64,000 bases of DNA. It comes from Verrucomicrobiales bacterium. GTDB lineage: Bacteria; Verrucomicrobiota; Verrucomicrobiia; Limisphaerales; JAYPXF01. A program made the translations under genes and the position numbers. The notes under the pieces are model-generated. The model worked only from the letters and a program-made list of their open reading frames with translations. It ran no database searches and was not told the DNA's origin. How positions within the stretch are numbered: the first letter of the stretch is position 1; every line of letters begins with the position of its first letter. This document shows, piece after piece, positions 1-8,089 of this stretch. The stretch lies in assembly GCA_002715965.1 (NCBI GenBank), contig PBAL01000038.1:1-64000 (forward strand). Reading direction: 5' to 3'.

Positions 1-441
1 GCTCTGGACGGCAGCTCCGGCGCTGGACCCGCCGATAGCAACGCCTGCACGAGCGCGTTCGCGGATCAGCCCGGACACCTTGGCGTTGTCCAACGCTTCA
101 ATCAGACGGCTTTGGCTTCCGCCCCCAAACCAGATGGCATCGGCCTGTCTGATTGCATTCTTCGCGTGTTGGGGTGAGTTGAGATCGAGGATGCTGGTAT
201 GACGAACACCGAGTTCGCTGAGTCTTTCCACGATCCTGTCGCCGGCGTTCTCCCGAGCCGACGCGTGGGGGACGACGAGGAACTGTTTGTTTGTGCCTCC
301 GCCCATCTGGATGAACATGTTCCAAACCTGTTCGGGCAGCGCTCCGCCACCTGCAACAAGTAGTCGGCGTTTCGCATGCTCCTGCGCATGTGCATCCGGA
401 AGCACAAGGGTCAGGCACAGGAGCGAAAGGACGGTGCGCAT
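1..441 (-). CDS. Cyanophycinase-like peptidase (S51 family), 3' part missing at window edge
   Basis: The gene starts at the ATG at 441 and runs off the left edge, so only the first 147 codons are visible. The protein opens with a signal peptide (MRTVLSLLCLTLVLPDAHA). A Rossmann-like start follows (LLVAGGGALPEQVW), then FLVVPHASA and IWFGGGSQSRL. The visible end carries GGSSAGAA, the nucleophile elbow of peptidase family S51, which holds cyanophycinases and dipeptidase E-like enzymes. Family members hydrolyse Asp-containing dipeptides or cyanophycin; a secreted form in this phylum is common but its substrate is unknown. The ATG lies 1 bp beyond the stop of the cytochrome gene upstream, so the two are probably cotranscribed. 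The His and acidic partner residues would lie in the missing part. Confidence 0.8.
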   Translation of the reverse strand, partial: MRTVLSLLCLTLVLPDAHAQEHAKRRLLVAGGGALPEQVWNMFIQMGGGTNKQFLVVPHASARENAGDRIVERLSELGVRHTSILDLNSPQHAKNAIRQADAIWFGGGSQSRLIEALDNAKVSGLIRERARAGVAIGGSSAGAAVQS

Positions 442-442
442 T

Positions 443-3334
443 TTAGTTGCTCTTGAGGTATTCGAGCAGGTCGATGAGTTCCTGGCGGGTCATGGTCTTC
501 TCAAGTTCGTTTGGCATGAGCGAGAGGGAGCTGGCGGCCATTCGCTGAATGTCGTTGCGCAAGAAGGATTCCTCGATGCCCTGGGCCGCGCGCACGGTGA
601 CACTCGTATCGGTTTCCGAAACGAGGATTCCGGTCAATGAACGGTCGTCCTTCGTTTCCACCTCGTACGCAGTGAAGCCGGGGTAGATCTCCGCATTGGG
701 AATGATGATGTGCAGCAGCAGAGCGTCCTTCGGTTGATTGCGCACGCCGGTGAGATCGGGGCCGACCGTGAAGCCCTTGCCCTTGAATTTGTGACAGGTC
801 GCGCAGGCGCGGGTGAAGACGGCGTCTCCCTTCGATGCGTCACCTTTCTTCAAGGCGACGGCCTTCAACTCTTCGTAAACCTTCTTGCGATCCGCGCCAC
901 CCATTGCGCTGAAGAGCTTGGTGGCCCGGTCCTTGATCTTCTTGTCCCGGTGGCGAAGGAGGCCGCGACGGCGCACTTCCGGAACGGCCCATGCCGGAAC
1001 GCGCTGGTCCTCGACGGCGGTGAAGAGAAGGGGGATCAATCGAGAGTGAGACAGGAGCGCGGTCACGACAGCAGTGCGCACTTCGGGGGAGAAGGCGCGC
1101 CAACGATTTGCCTCGATCAGCCAATTCCCGATCTCGACATTCCCAAACTTCCCAAGGGTACGAATGGCGCCTGCCTGGATGGCCTTGGATTCCTTGGACG
1201 CGACCAGGCTTTGGAGTTCCTTCGCGGATGCGGCCTTGGAACTGTTGGCGAGGAAGCTGATTGCGGCCAGGCGAATGGCTTCTTCCGCAGACGTGTTGAG
1301 GGCTTGTTTCTCGGCGAGCTCAAACAGCCAGTCGAGGCTGGCCTTCGATTTGGTCCGAGTGGCCAGGTCGGCAAAAGGCGATTTGCCTTTGCCAAGTCCG
1401 CGGGCACGAAGACCTTTCGAAAAGCCTTCGGTGAACGAGGTCTTCCATTCGATCCCGGTTGCTGATTTGTCTTGTGATAGGAGTTCCACAAGGCGAAGAG
1501 ACTGGGCATCTGTGGCGGTGCGACCTGCAGCTTGCCCGAGAGATGCCATCAATGCAGGTGCGTTCGCGGCTTCGCCTGTTTGCAGGAGATGACGGGCGGT
1601 GTATTCGGTGTTGGCTTCGTTCAGGCTGCTCATGACAGCGGCAGCCGTGAACACGTCGTCGCCAACCGTCGCGGCCACTTTCGCCAGCGGTATTGCGCTG
1701 TAGTCGGGCTTGTCGAATCCGAGCACGAGTGCTGCGTTGAAACGGACGATGGAGTCTGGGTCTTCGGCTAGAGTGCGGACCAGGCTGGCAATGGTCGAAT
1801 CCTCGAGCCGATCTTCGGAGAGCTGGATTCCTTGTTCGCGAACACGCGGGCTTCGATCCGACAGGAGCTTCACGATCTCTGCGTTGCTCAATTCCGACTT
1901 GTTGGCAATCAAGCGCCAGGCCGCGACTCGTCCGGTTGGTGTGGACAGACGGGCTTTTCTGAGAAGGGCGGGAATCTCCTTGTCAGCTGATTCCGTGAGC
2001 AATCGGAATGCCGTCTCGCGCACCCACGCAACGCGGTCATTCAGGTGCGCAATGAGCTTGGCCGTGGATGGACTGCTGAGATCCGGATTCGTCTTCGGCT
2101 TCGCGCCTTTGCGGACCATGCGATAAATGCGGCCCATGGATTTGCCGGCGTCGTAGTCGAGCTTGTCACGGATGTGTTCGGGCAGGTAGCGCGGGTGGTC
2201 GAGGATCTTGCGATACATGTCGCAGATGTAACTTGCGCCGTCGGGTCCGTTGGCGCTGAAGACGGGTCGGAACCAGGTGTCCGGACTGGCCATGAATTCG
2301 GAGCCCTCAGTAGCGGGCCTGCCTTTGAAGGTCGCACCGCTTTGAGTGATCGTCTGTCGTTGGACGAGGTTTTGAGCGGGCTCGCAGCAGATCGCAGATC
2401 CGTAGAACGAGGCGGGCAACTGGTTGCCGCGATAGATCGAGATTCCGCAAGCGCTGGTGAACGTGCCGGCGTGAGGCGTCGCCATGAGACGCGGATGGAA
2501 ACCGGCTGTTGTGGTGTCTTCGCTTAGCGGCCAGCAGATCGCGTCGGTCCCCGCAGGAGCCACATCGTGGTCGAACTTGGAAAAGGCGAAGTATTTGTTG
2601 CGCTTGAGGTAGCGGGGATGAACGACGATGTGCTTCAGGGGATTTCGATTGGAGCAGATGAACTTGCGCCCGAAGTCATCGAAGCAGAGACCAAATTGCC
2701 CGACGCCGGGGTGCTCCTCGATTTCCAGCGTATCGGGATTGAAGCGTGAATCGCTGCGTTTGAATTCCACTGTCTTGCGATCCGAATGTTCCGGACTGCT
2801 TACCTTGCCACCGGTCAATCCCGCCGTGACATAAACCCATCCGTCCAGCCCCAGCGTCGGATGCGCGACCCGGAGCTGCGTCGTGCTGTTGGTCATGTAT
2901 CCGGTCAGCACGACTTTCCGCACATCGGCGCGGCCATCGCCGGTGGTGTCTTTGAGGTAATAAACCTCCGGAGCTGACGTGACGAAGAACCCGCCACGCC
3001 AAGGCATGAGACCGTTGGGGTAGGGGATGCCGGTGGCGAACTCCGTGCGTTTGTCCATCTGTCCGTCACCATCGCTGTCCTCCAGCATGGCGATCCCACC
3101 CTTCTCCGGGCCAAGGGGATAGCCGCGATTCTCGGCGACGAACATCCGCCCGGCCGCATCCCAGGCCACGGCGACGGGGTCATTGATGAGCGGTTCGCTG
3201 GCCACGAGTTGGACCTCAGTTCCCTTTTCCGTCCGAAAGGCTTCGATTGATTTTTGCGTACTGTAGGGTTCTTCGTTTGCGTGCAGGGTGCTGGCGACGG
3301 TAAGAGCGAGAAGGGATCTCAGTTGTGTACTCAT
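443..3334 (-). CDS. PVC-type haem-binding CxxCH protein (membrane-bound dehydrogenase/HEAT/cytochrome c fusion)
   Basis: About 963 residues from the ATG at 3334. I chose this start because a clean signal peptide begins there (MSTQLRSLLALTVASTLHA); the 40 codons upstream look non-coding. The N-terminal half is a six-bladed-propeller type dehydrogenase domain (TIGR02604-like) with the calcium-binding-like repeats DSDGDGQMD and TTGDGRAD. HEAT-like alpha repeats follow at about 430-800. A C-terminal cytochrome c module has CATCH at about 844-848 and a distal Met in the segment near MPNELEKTMTRQEL. Such proteins are very abundant in Planctomycetes and Verrucomicrobia and are thought to oxidise sugars or sugar alcohols outside the cytoplasm; the substrate here is unknown. 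Together with the propeller gene upstream and the peptidase downstream it forms a minus-strand cluster. Confidence 0.88.
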   Translation of the reverse strand: MSTQLRSLLALTVASTLHANEEPYSTQKSIEAFRTEKGTEVQLVASEPLINDPVAVAWDAAGRMFVAENRGYPLGPEKGGIAMLEDSDGDGQMDKRTEFATGIPYPNGLMPWRGGFFVTSAPEVYYLKDTTGDGRADVRKVVLTGYMTNSTTQLRVAHPTLGLDGWVYVTAGLTGGKVSSPEHSDRKTVEFKRSDSRFNPDTLEIEEHPGVGQFGLCFDDFGRKFICSNRNPLKHIVVHPRYLKRNKYFAFSKFDHDVAPAGTDAICWPLSEDTTTAGFHPRLMATPHAGTFTSACGISIYRGNQLPASFYGSAICCEPAQNLVQRQTITQSGATFKGRPATEGSEFMASPDTWFRPVFSANGPDGASYICDMYRKILDHPRYLPEHIRDKLDYDAGKSMGRIYRMVRKGAKPKTNPDLSSPSTAKLIAHLNDRVAWVRETAFRLLTESADKEIPALLRKARLSTPTGRVAAWRLIANKSELSNAEIVKLLSDRSPRVREQGIQLSEDRLEDSTIASLVRTLAEDPDSIVRFNAALVLGFDKPDYSAIPLAKVAATVGDDVFTAAAVMSSLNEANTEYTARHLLQTGEAANAPALMASLGQAAGRTATDAQSLRLVELLSQDKSATGIEWKTSFTEGFSKGLRARGLGKGKSPFADLATRTKSKASLDWLFELAEKQALNTSAEEAIRLAAISFLANSSKAASAKELQSLVASKESKAIQAGAIRTLGKFGNVEIGNWLIEANRWRAFSPEVRTAVVTALLSHSRLIPLLFTAVEDQRVPAWAVPEVRRRGLLRHRDKKIKDRATKLFSAMGGADRKKVYEELKAVALKKGDASKGDAVFTRACATCHKFKGKGFTVGPDLTGVRNQPKDALLLHIIIPNAEIYPGFTAYEVETKDDRSLTGILVSETDTSVTVRAAQGIEESFLRNDIQRMAASSLSLMPNELEKTMTRQELIDLLEYLKSN

Positions 3335-3407
3335 GGAATGGTGGGGTTCTACCAACGGCGATTGTTGTGCGGTAGGAAATAATGGCGGGTATTTGAACCA
3401 GCGCCGG

Positions 3408-4595
3408 CTACGGAAAGGAGATGCAGACCAGGTCGCCTTTGCCGCTGCGGGCATAGATCTTTCCGTGGGCGAGGGTTGGGGGAGTCCAGACGGGATCGGG
3501 AAGGAGTTGCTGTTCGAACAATGGTTTGAACTCTTCCGAATGGGCCTCGGCGATCAATAGGCGGCCGTCTTCGGAGAGGATGATCAGTTTGCCATCTGCG
3601 ACAGTGAGCGCACCCGCGCCGAGACCAGTGTGACTCCAGGTGGATTCGCCGCTTGCCCAGCTCATACACTCGAGCGTGGAGCGTTTGCTGTGGGCTTTGC
3701 CGGAGAACACGAACAGATGATTGCGCAAGAGAACGCCCGCGTTGAAATGCGTCTTTATCCCACTCTTGAAGCCGGCGATTTCTTCACCGGTCAAAAGGTT
3801 GAACTGCTTCCCTTTTGCGCTGTGGCCGCTGATGAATAACTTCTTGCCGTCGATGACGGCGTCCGTTGCGGCCTGTCCCCAACCCGCCTTGAATCGCTGA
3901 CGCCAGGCAACCGATCCATCCTTGGCGGCAACGGCGACAAGCTCTTTCAAGCTGAGCAGCGCCACATGCGGTGCGCCGGCAAGTGCGAAAGGAACCGGCG
4001 TTGAATATCCGGCGTTGTCGCGGCCACTGCGCCAGATCAGTTTGCCGTCGGCTGCGCTGAATGCAGTAGCGGATTCACCAGCGTTCAAGATCACCCGATC
4101 CCCGAGGACCACAGGGGATGATGCGAACCCCCAGGTGGGTTTGTCGTATTTCAAGTGCTCTACCAGATTGGTTTGCCAGAGTATTTTGCCGGAGGGGGCA
4201 TCGAGCGCGATGAGAATCCCCGATCTGGTGAAATGATACGCCCGTCCGTTGGCGATGGTTGGTGTGGCGCTGGTTCCGCCTTGATAGAAGAGTGCGCCCT
4301 TGCTGGATGGAAGTTCCACCGTCCAGTTGGTCGTACCGGTATTTGCATTCAGGCAGCGGATTGAGTCCTTCTTGTTTGCGTAGCCGGCAGTGTAGAGCCT
4401 GTTGCTGACGACGGATGCGCCGGAGAAGCCGAGACCTACTTGGACGCGCCAGTGCTCCTGTAGTTTTGCATCGGGCCGAAACCAGCCGGTTTCTGGAGAA
4501 ATACCGTCTCGGTTTGTTCCGCGGAAGTAAGGCCAGTCCGCTGCGGTCAGAGGAATTGCCAAGGCCGTACAGATCAGGCAGATGAAACCATTCAC
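3408..4595 (-). CDS. Secreted PQQ-like beta-propeller repeat protein
   Basis: 395 residues. A signal peptide (MNGFICLICTALAIPLTAA) leads into DWPYFRGTNRDGIS, the characteristic opening of PQQ-like beta-propeller proteins of the PVC group. Repeats of the type GKILWQTNL, DGKLIWRSG and DGSVAWRQR mark the blades. The fold is related to BamB and quinoprotein dehydrogenases, but I see no quinoprotein catalytic residues, so the role is more likely binding or scaffolding than PQQ-dependent oxidation. It lies 73 bp upstream of the cytochrome/HEAT gene on the same strand, so the two are probably cotranscribed. Neighbours suggest a periplasmic oxidation or electron-transfer role, but that is inference from context only. 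Confidence 0.85.
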   Translation of the reverse strand: MNGFICLICTALAIPLTAADWPYFRGTNRDGISPETGWFRPDAKLQEHWRVQVGLGFSGASVVSNRLYTAGYANKKDSIRCLNANTGTTNWTVELPSSKGALFYQGGTSATPTIANGRAYHFTRSGILIALDAPSGKILWQTNLVEHLKYDKPTWGFASSPVVLGDRVILNAGESATAFSAADGKLIWRSGRDNAGYSTPVPFALAGAPHVALLSLKELVAVAAKDGSVAWRQRFKAGWGQAATDAVIDGKKLFISGHSAKGKQFNLLTGEEIAGFKSGIKTHFNAGVLLRNHLFVFSGKAHSKRSTLECMSWASGESTWSHTGLGAGALTVADGKLIILSEDGRLLIAEAHSEEFKPLFEQQLLPDPVWTPPTLAHGKIYARSGKGDLVCISFP

Positions 4596-4702
4596 GCCGG
4601 GAGCATGACGCGCCCGTTGCCGTAGTCAAATGGACTAACGACAAATTGATGGCTTGAGACCCTCGAGTGGGCCAGTTTCCTGAGGTTGTGGGAGTTACAA
4701 GC

Positions 4703-5479
4703 ATGAACGAATCGCGATACTTCCATCGGTGGACCGCATCGTTGATGATGGTCCTGTTCCTGTCTGCCGACCACGGCCAAGCGCAAACGCCTCCCGGCGA
4801 TCTCACCGAGATGAGCCTCGAACAGATTCTGGGGCTGCGCATTAAACGATCGACCGAGCCCGGCGTCGTGGAGACTACCTCAAGCAAGTGGTCGATCAGC
4901 CAGCGCTTGATTCGCATCAGCTTCGCAGGCAATCGCGACGGTGTGCGAGAATTGAGTGATGACGAGGTGCTGTGGGCCAGACCTCCCGCACCTCGAACGG
5001 ACAAGAATTATCCAATTGTTCCACATGCGATTCACCAGGAGGCTTACGTCACGAAGATCGGTTATGAAATGAACGATCGTTGGAGCTGGAATTTCCTGAC
5101 CCCGTACATCGTGCAGGAAACCGATCATATAGCGAACACCGCGCGCGGTGCGATTCCCGCAGACTTTGGCAACTTCATCATCCGCTCCGAAGGAGTCGGC
5201 GATCTCACTCTCAGCCCATCTTATCTCGCGTGGGAAAACGAAGACATGTCTCTCACCCTTTACAACGGCCTCAGCATGCCGGTTGGCGCGATCGATGAAA
5301 AAGGTGATATGCCCGCTCCCGGGGATGCGAACCAGCTTCCGTACACGATGCAATTGGGCTCGGGCACCTTCGATTATCTGCCGGGCGTGGCCTTCGCCGG
5401 CACTTACCGGCAGCTGGGATGGAGCATTCAGGCACTGGGGACGGTTCGCCAAGAACTCGATCGCAAGGCCGCCGATTGA
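4703..5479 (+). CDS. Short outer-membrane beta-barrel-like protein, apparently C-terminally truncated
   Basis: 258 residues from the ATG at 4703. A GGAG Shine-Dalgarno lies 8 nt upstream and a signal peptide follows (MVLFLSADHGQAQ), so I prefer this to the in-frame ATG 12 codons earlier. After cleavage comes LTEMSLEQILGLRI, similar to the plug-like leader of small porin/transporter proteins of this phylum. Alternating-residue strands follow: RWSWNFLTPYIVQ, DLTLSPSYLAW, SLTLYNGLSMPVG. Family members of this kind usually continue with several more strands and end in an aromatic residue. This one stops after LDRKAAD, so the final strands of the barrel are missing. The next gene starts 33 bp on. 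Possible causes are a deletion, a frameshift or a genuinely short protein. Confidence 0.6.
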   Translation: MNESRYFHRWTASLMMVLFLSADHGQAQTPPGDLTEMSLEQILGLRIKRSTEPGVVETTSSKWSISQRLIRISFAGNRDGVRELSDDEVLWARPPAPRTDKNYPIVPHAIHQEAYVTKIGYEMNDRWSWNFLTPYIVQETDHIANTARGAIPADFGNFIIRSEGVGDLTLSPSYLAWENEDMSLTLYNGLSMPVGAIDEKGDMPAPGDANQLPYTMQLGSGTFDYLPGVAFAGTYRQLGWSIQALGTVRQELDRKAAD

Positions 5480-5512
5480 TCTGGAATTCGATCTTCGCCG
5501 GAGGACCATCCG

Positions 5513-6418
5513 GTGGTGAATTTGAAACCACTCATTCCCTGCCTCTTCCTTGTCAGCGCCATGCGCCTCTCCGCCCGCAAACCCGATGCCGTGTTGCCCC
5601 TCTGGCCTGCGGACATGCCTGGCGCCAGGATCGACGGCGAGGAGACCGACAACACCACCGAGAAATCGAACAAGGTCGCCGGACGCCGTCTCATTCGATT
5701 GGCAAACGTGTCCAAGCCAACCATCTCGGTGTATCGCGTGCCGAAGGACAACAACACCGGTGCAGCCGTGGTGATTTGTCCAGGGGGCGGTTACAACATC
5801 TTGGCTTTGGATCTGGAAGGAACGGAAGTCGCCGGCTGGCTCAACTCAATCGGTGTGACCGGGATCGTGCTGAAGTATCGCGTTCCGACCGGCAGCTTGG
5901 AGGACAAGTGGCGGACGCCATTGATGGATGCCCAACGCGCCATGAGCTTGGTTCGTTCGCGTGCTAAAGGTTGGGGGATTGATCCGAAGCGGATCGGCAT
6001 ACTTGGATCCAGCGCGGGCGGAAATCTCGCAGCTCTCACATCAACCCGTTTCGCGGAGAGGGGGTACAAGCAGGTGGACAGCACGGATGCCATCTCCAGC
6101 CGGCCGGACTTCACCTGCTTGGTGTATCCGGCATGGTTGAACAAATCTGCATCAATCGAACTGCAGGACCACGTGACCGTATCGGAAAAGTGTCCGCCCA
6201 TGTTCATGGTCCATGCGGCCGATGATCGAATCGAATGCGAGGCGACTGTCGGCATGTTCATGGCGCTGAAGAAACTCAAGGTCCCAGCCGAGATGCATCT
6301 GTATGACAGTGGTGGCCACGGATACGGCCAGCGGAAAACGAAATTCCCGGTAACCACATGGCCCGATCGCCTGAAGGATTGGATGACTCACCGGAGCCTC
6401 CTCTCTGGGGCACCGTAA
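5513..6418 (+). CDS. Alpha/beta hydrolase (acetyl-xylan-esterase/BD-FAE-like)
   Basis: 301 residues starting at GTG 5513, chosen because a perfect GGAGG lies 8 nt upstream (5500-5504). A hydrophobic N-terminus (LIPCLFLVSAM) suggests export. The oxyanion-hole motif CPGGGY lies at about residues 90-95, the nucleophile elbow GSSAGG at about 165-170 (Ser), the acid in AADDRIE and the catalytic His in GGHGYG. This layout fits exported carbohydrate esterases related to acetyl-xylan and bifunctional feruloyl esterases. It probably shares a transcript with the barrel-like gene 33 bp upstream. Removing acyl groups from polysaccharide is the likely role, but the substrate cannot be read from the sequence. 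Confidence 0.85.
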   Translation: MVNLKPLIPCLFLVSAMRLSARKPDAVLPLWPADMPGARIDGEETDNTTEKSNKVAGRRLIRLANVSKPTISVYRVPKDNNTGAAVVICPGGGYNILALDLEGTEVAGWLNSIGVTGIVLKYRVPTGSLEDKWRTPLMDAQRAMSLVRSRAKGWGIDPKRIGILGSSAGGNLAALTSTRFAERGYKQVDSTDAISSRPDFTCLVYPAWLNKSASIELQDHVTVSEKCPPMFMVHAADDRIECEATVGMFMALKKLKVPAEMHLYDSGGHGYGQRKTKFPVTTWPDRLKDWMTHRSLLSGAP

Positions 6419-6441
6419 GCTGTGCGTCGGCAACGCCAGGT

Positions 6442-6477
6442 TGCAAGCGATTGCAGGCAGTCAGCAATTGCTTGCAC
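6442..6477 (+). promoter_or_regulatory. Composite tandem operator (copy A), candidate binding site of the adjacent sigma-54 activator
   Basis: Two inverted repeats lie 21 bp apart, two helical turns. The first is perfect, TGCAA-GCGA-TTGCA at 6442-6455. The second is degenerate, AGCAA-TTGC-TTGCA at 6463-6476. The whole element reads TGCAA-N4-TTGCAGGC-N5-GCA-N5-TTGCAC and recurs with the same spacing at 9553-9588. It is centred roughly 105-110 bp upstream of the start predicted from the sigma-54 promoter at 6541, where enhancer-binding proteins usually bind. Assignment to the response regulator at 6737-8089 is inference from proximity and geometry. Confidence 0.7.
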
Positions 6478-6540
6478 GTGGTGCAGGAGTGGTTGCCCCC
6501 AATTCTGCGTTTCCGGGGCAATACCGTTGTTTGGAGCCCA

Positions 6541-6556
6541 TGGCACACACGCTGCT
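6541..6556 (+). promoter_or_regulatory. Sigma-54 (-24/-12) promoter
   Basis: TGGCACACACGCTGCT matches the sigma-54 consensus TGGCAC-N5-TTGCW. The GG and GC pairs are exactly 10 nt apart, and the only mismatch is in the TTGC block (CTGC). Transcription would begin near 6567 and read toward the small gene at 6593. The nearest coding region on the other strand encodes a sigma-54-dependent activator, which supports the call. The element lies in non-coding DNA. Confidence 0.75.
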
Positions 6557-6592
6557 GACTTGTTCTATTAACTCCCAAACTGGGTATGGAAC

Positions 6593-6775
6593 ATGATCAA
6601 ATCGAAATCTGAAAAAAAGCTCCTGAAGAATCTGACAGCGATGACCCTCCTGGGAATCGTGGCTTACGTCTGCATATTCGATGAGTCGAATCCCTTGAGT
6701 CGGATGGTCGGTGTTTACGACTTCAATGCACCGAGCTCAGTGCAGCCCGTACCGGGTCATCTTGTAGTGAAGTGA
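6593..6775 (+). CDS. Small single-pass membrane protein of unknown function, sigma-54 controlled
   Basis: 60 residues, ATG at 6593. A lysine-rich N-terminus (MIKSKSEKKLLKN) precedes a hydrophobic stretch (MTLLGIVAYVCIF, about residues 17-29), giving an N-in single-pass or signal-anchor topology. A short polar, Pro/Val-rich tail follows. I do not recognise a family. Third codon positions are GC-rich like the neighbouring genes, which favours real coding. A start site predicted about 26 nt upstream from the sigma-54 promoter fits a short leader; the ribosome-binding site is weak (GGA). Its last 39 nt overlap, antisense, the 3' end of the response regulator gene. It is the only sense-strand product that promoter could make before running antisense through the regulator and kinase genes. 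Confidence 0.45.
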   Translation: MIKSKSEKKLLKNLTAMTLLGIVAYVCIFDESNPLSRMVGVYDFNAPSSVQPVPGHLVVK

Positions 6776-8089
6776 GCGGATGCTGATTTCCAGTAGCTTG
6801 GCCGTCTGTTCGCGATGGTAGCCGCATTGGGCAAGAGCGGCCAGGATGGCTTGGCGTTCGGCATGTCCGATGGCGTTTGCCAAGGGGCCGGCTTCCAGGC
6901 TTTCATTCGGTTTTGATTCTTCGGGCAGGTCATCCAGTTTGATCGTTTCGTCCGAGATGGTCACCACCAGACGTTCCACAAAATTCTTCAGCTGCCGGAT
7001 GTTACCCGGCCACATGCGCGTGCCGAGCGATCGCATGGCCTGCGGCGCAAAGCGCTTTGGTTCGCGGTTGTAGCGGCGACAGAAATGTTCGAGGAAGTGA
7101 TCGGCGAGGAGTGGGACGTCATCGCGGCGTTCGCGTAACGAAGGCAAGCGGATGGGGACGACGTTGAGGCGATAAAAGAGGTCTTCACGGAACTTGCCTT
7201 CTTCCACTGATTGCTCGATGTCCTGGTTCGTCGCGGAGATGACACGGCAATTGCTTGCGATCACTTTCTCGCCGCCGACGCGACGGAACTCGCGTTCTTC
7301 CAGCACGCGGAGCAATGCGATCTGGGTCTTGGCGCTTGTTTCGGTGACTTCATCGAGAAAGAGGGTGCCTCCTTCTGCGGTTTCAAAATGTCCCACCCTT
7401 TGACGTTGAGCATCGGTGAAGGCTCCTTTTTCGTGCCCGAACAATTCGCTTTCGATGAGGTGCTCGGGGAGCGTGCCCAGGTTGACGCCGATGAAGGCCT
7501 TGGATCGGCGGTCGCCGAGGTCGTGGATGGCGCGGGCGGTCAGCTCCTTGCCAGTGCCACTTTCACCCACAAGCAGGACGGTGGCGTCGGTCTGGGCGAC
7601 CTGGCGGATTGTGGCGGTCATCTGCTGCGTCGCGGAACAGTTGCCGATGATCTCCGGAACCTGCCCGGTCGCGACGATGTTCTCGCGCAGCCGGCGGTTT
7701 TCTTCGACCAGCCGGCGATGCTCGGCTGCACGCTGGACCTGATGGCGGATGACATCGAGGTCCACGGGCTTGGTCACAAAGTCGAAGGCGCCCAGACGCA
7801 TGGCCTCGACGGCGGTCTCCACGGAAGCGTAGGCGGTGATGACGATGACCCGTGTATCCGGACTTTCATCTGTCACTTGTTTGACCACATCCAACCCGCT
7901 CTTCTCGCCGGGCAGGCGGAGGTCGGTGATCACGATGTCGTGCCGGTCTTTGGCGAACAGGTTCAGGCCGGCTTGGGCGTCGGGTGCGGTCGCCACGGAG
8001 GCAGCGACACGTCTCAATCCTTGCGCGAGTCCCGTGCGAATATTCTTTTCGTCATCAATGACGAGGATTTTGAGGTCAGTTGTTTCCAT
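6737..8089 (-). CDS. NtrC-family sigma-54-dependent response regulator
   Basis: 450 residues from the ATG at 8089; the upstream in-frame extension is antisense to nothing useful and lacks homology. The receiver domain (1-120) has DD at 12-13, phospho-acceptor Asp56 (VITDLRLPG), Thr85 and Lys107 (TKP). The AAA+ domain has Walker A GESGTGKE (175-182), the sigma-54 contact loop as GAFTDA (222-227) instead of GAFTGA, and Walker B GTLFLDE (241-247). A Fis-type helix-turn-helix closes the protein (about 410-450). The start codon lies inside the end of the kinase gene (14-nt overlap), so the pair is translationally coupled. It probably binds the TGCAA-N4-TTGCA operators at 6442 and 9553 and activates the sigma-54 promoter at 6541. 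Confidence 0.95.
   Translation of the reverse strand: METTDLKILVIDDEKNIRTGLAQGLRRVAASVATAPDAQAGLNLFAKDRHDIVITDLRLPGEKSGLDVVKQVTDESPDTRVIVITAYASVETAVEAMRLGAFDFVTKPVDLDVIRHQVQRAAEHRRLVEENRRLRENIVATGQVPEIIGNCSATQQMTATIRQVAQTDATVLLVGESGTGKELTARAIHDLGDRRSKAFIGVNLGTLPEHLIESELFGHEKGAFTDAQRQRVGHFETAEGGTLFLDEVTETSAKTQIALLRVLEEREFRRVGGEKVIASNCRVISATNQDIEQSVEEGKFREDLFYRLNVVPIRLPSLRERRDDVPLLADHFLEHFCRRYNREPKRFAPQAMRSLGTRMWPGNIRQLKNFVERLVVTISDETIKLDDLPEESKPNESLEAGPLANAIGHAERQAILAALAQCGYHREQTAKLLEISIRSLHYKMTRYGLH

Noticed and set aside
443-3334. Long plus-strand frames opposite the cytochrome gene (for example 710-1465)
   Set aside because: They are shadows of the minus-strand gene, without domains, signal peptides or ribosome-binding sites.
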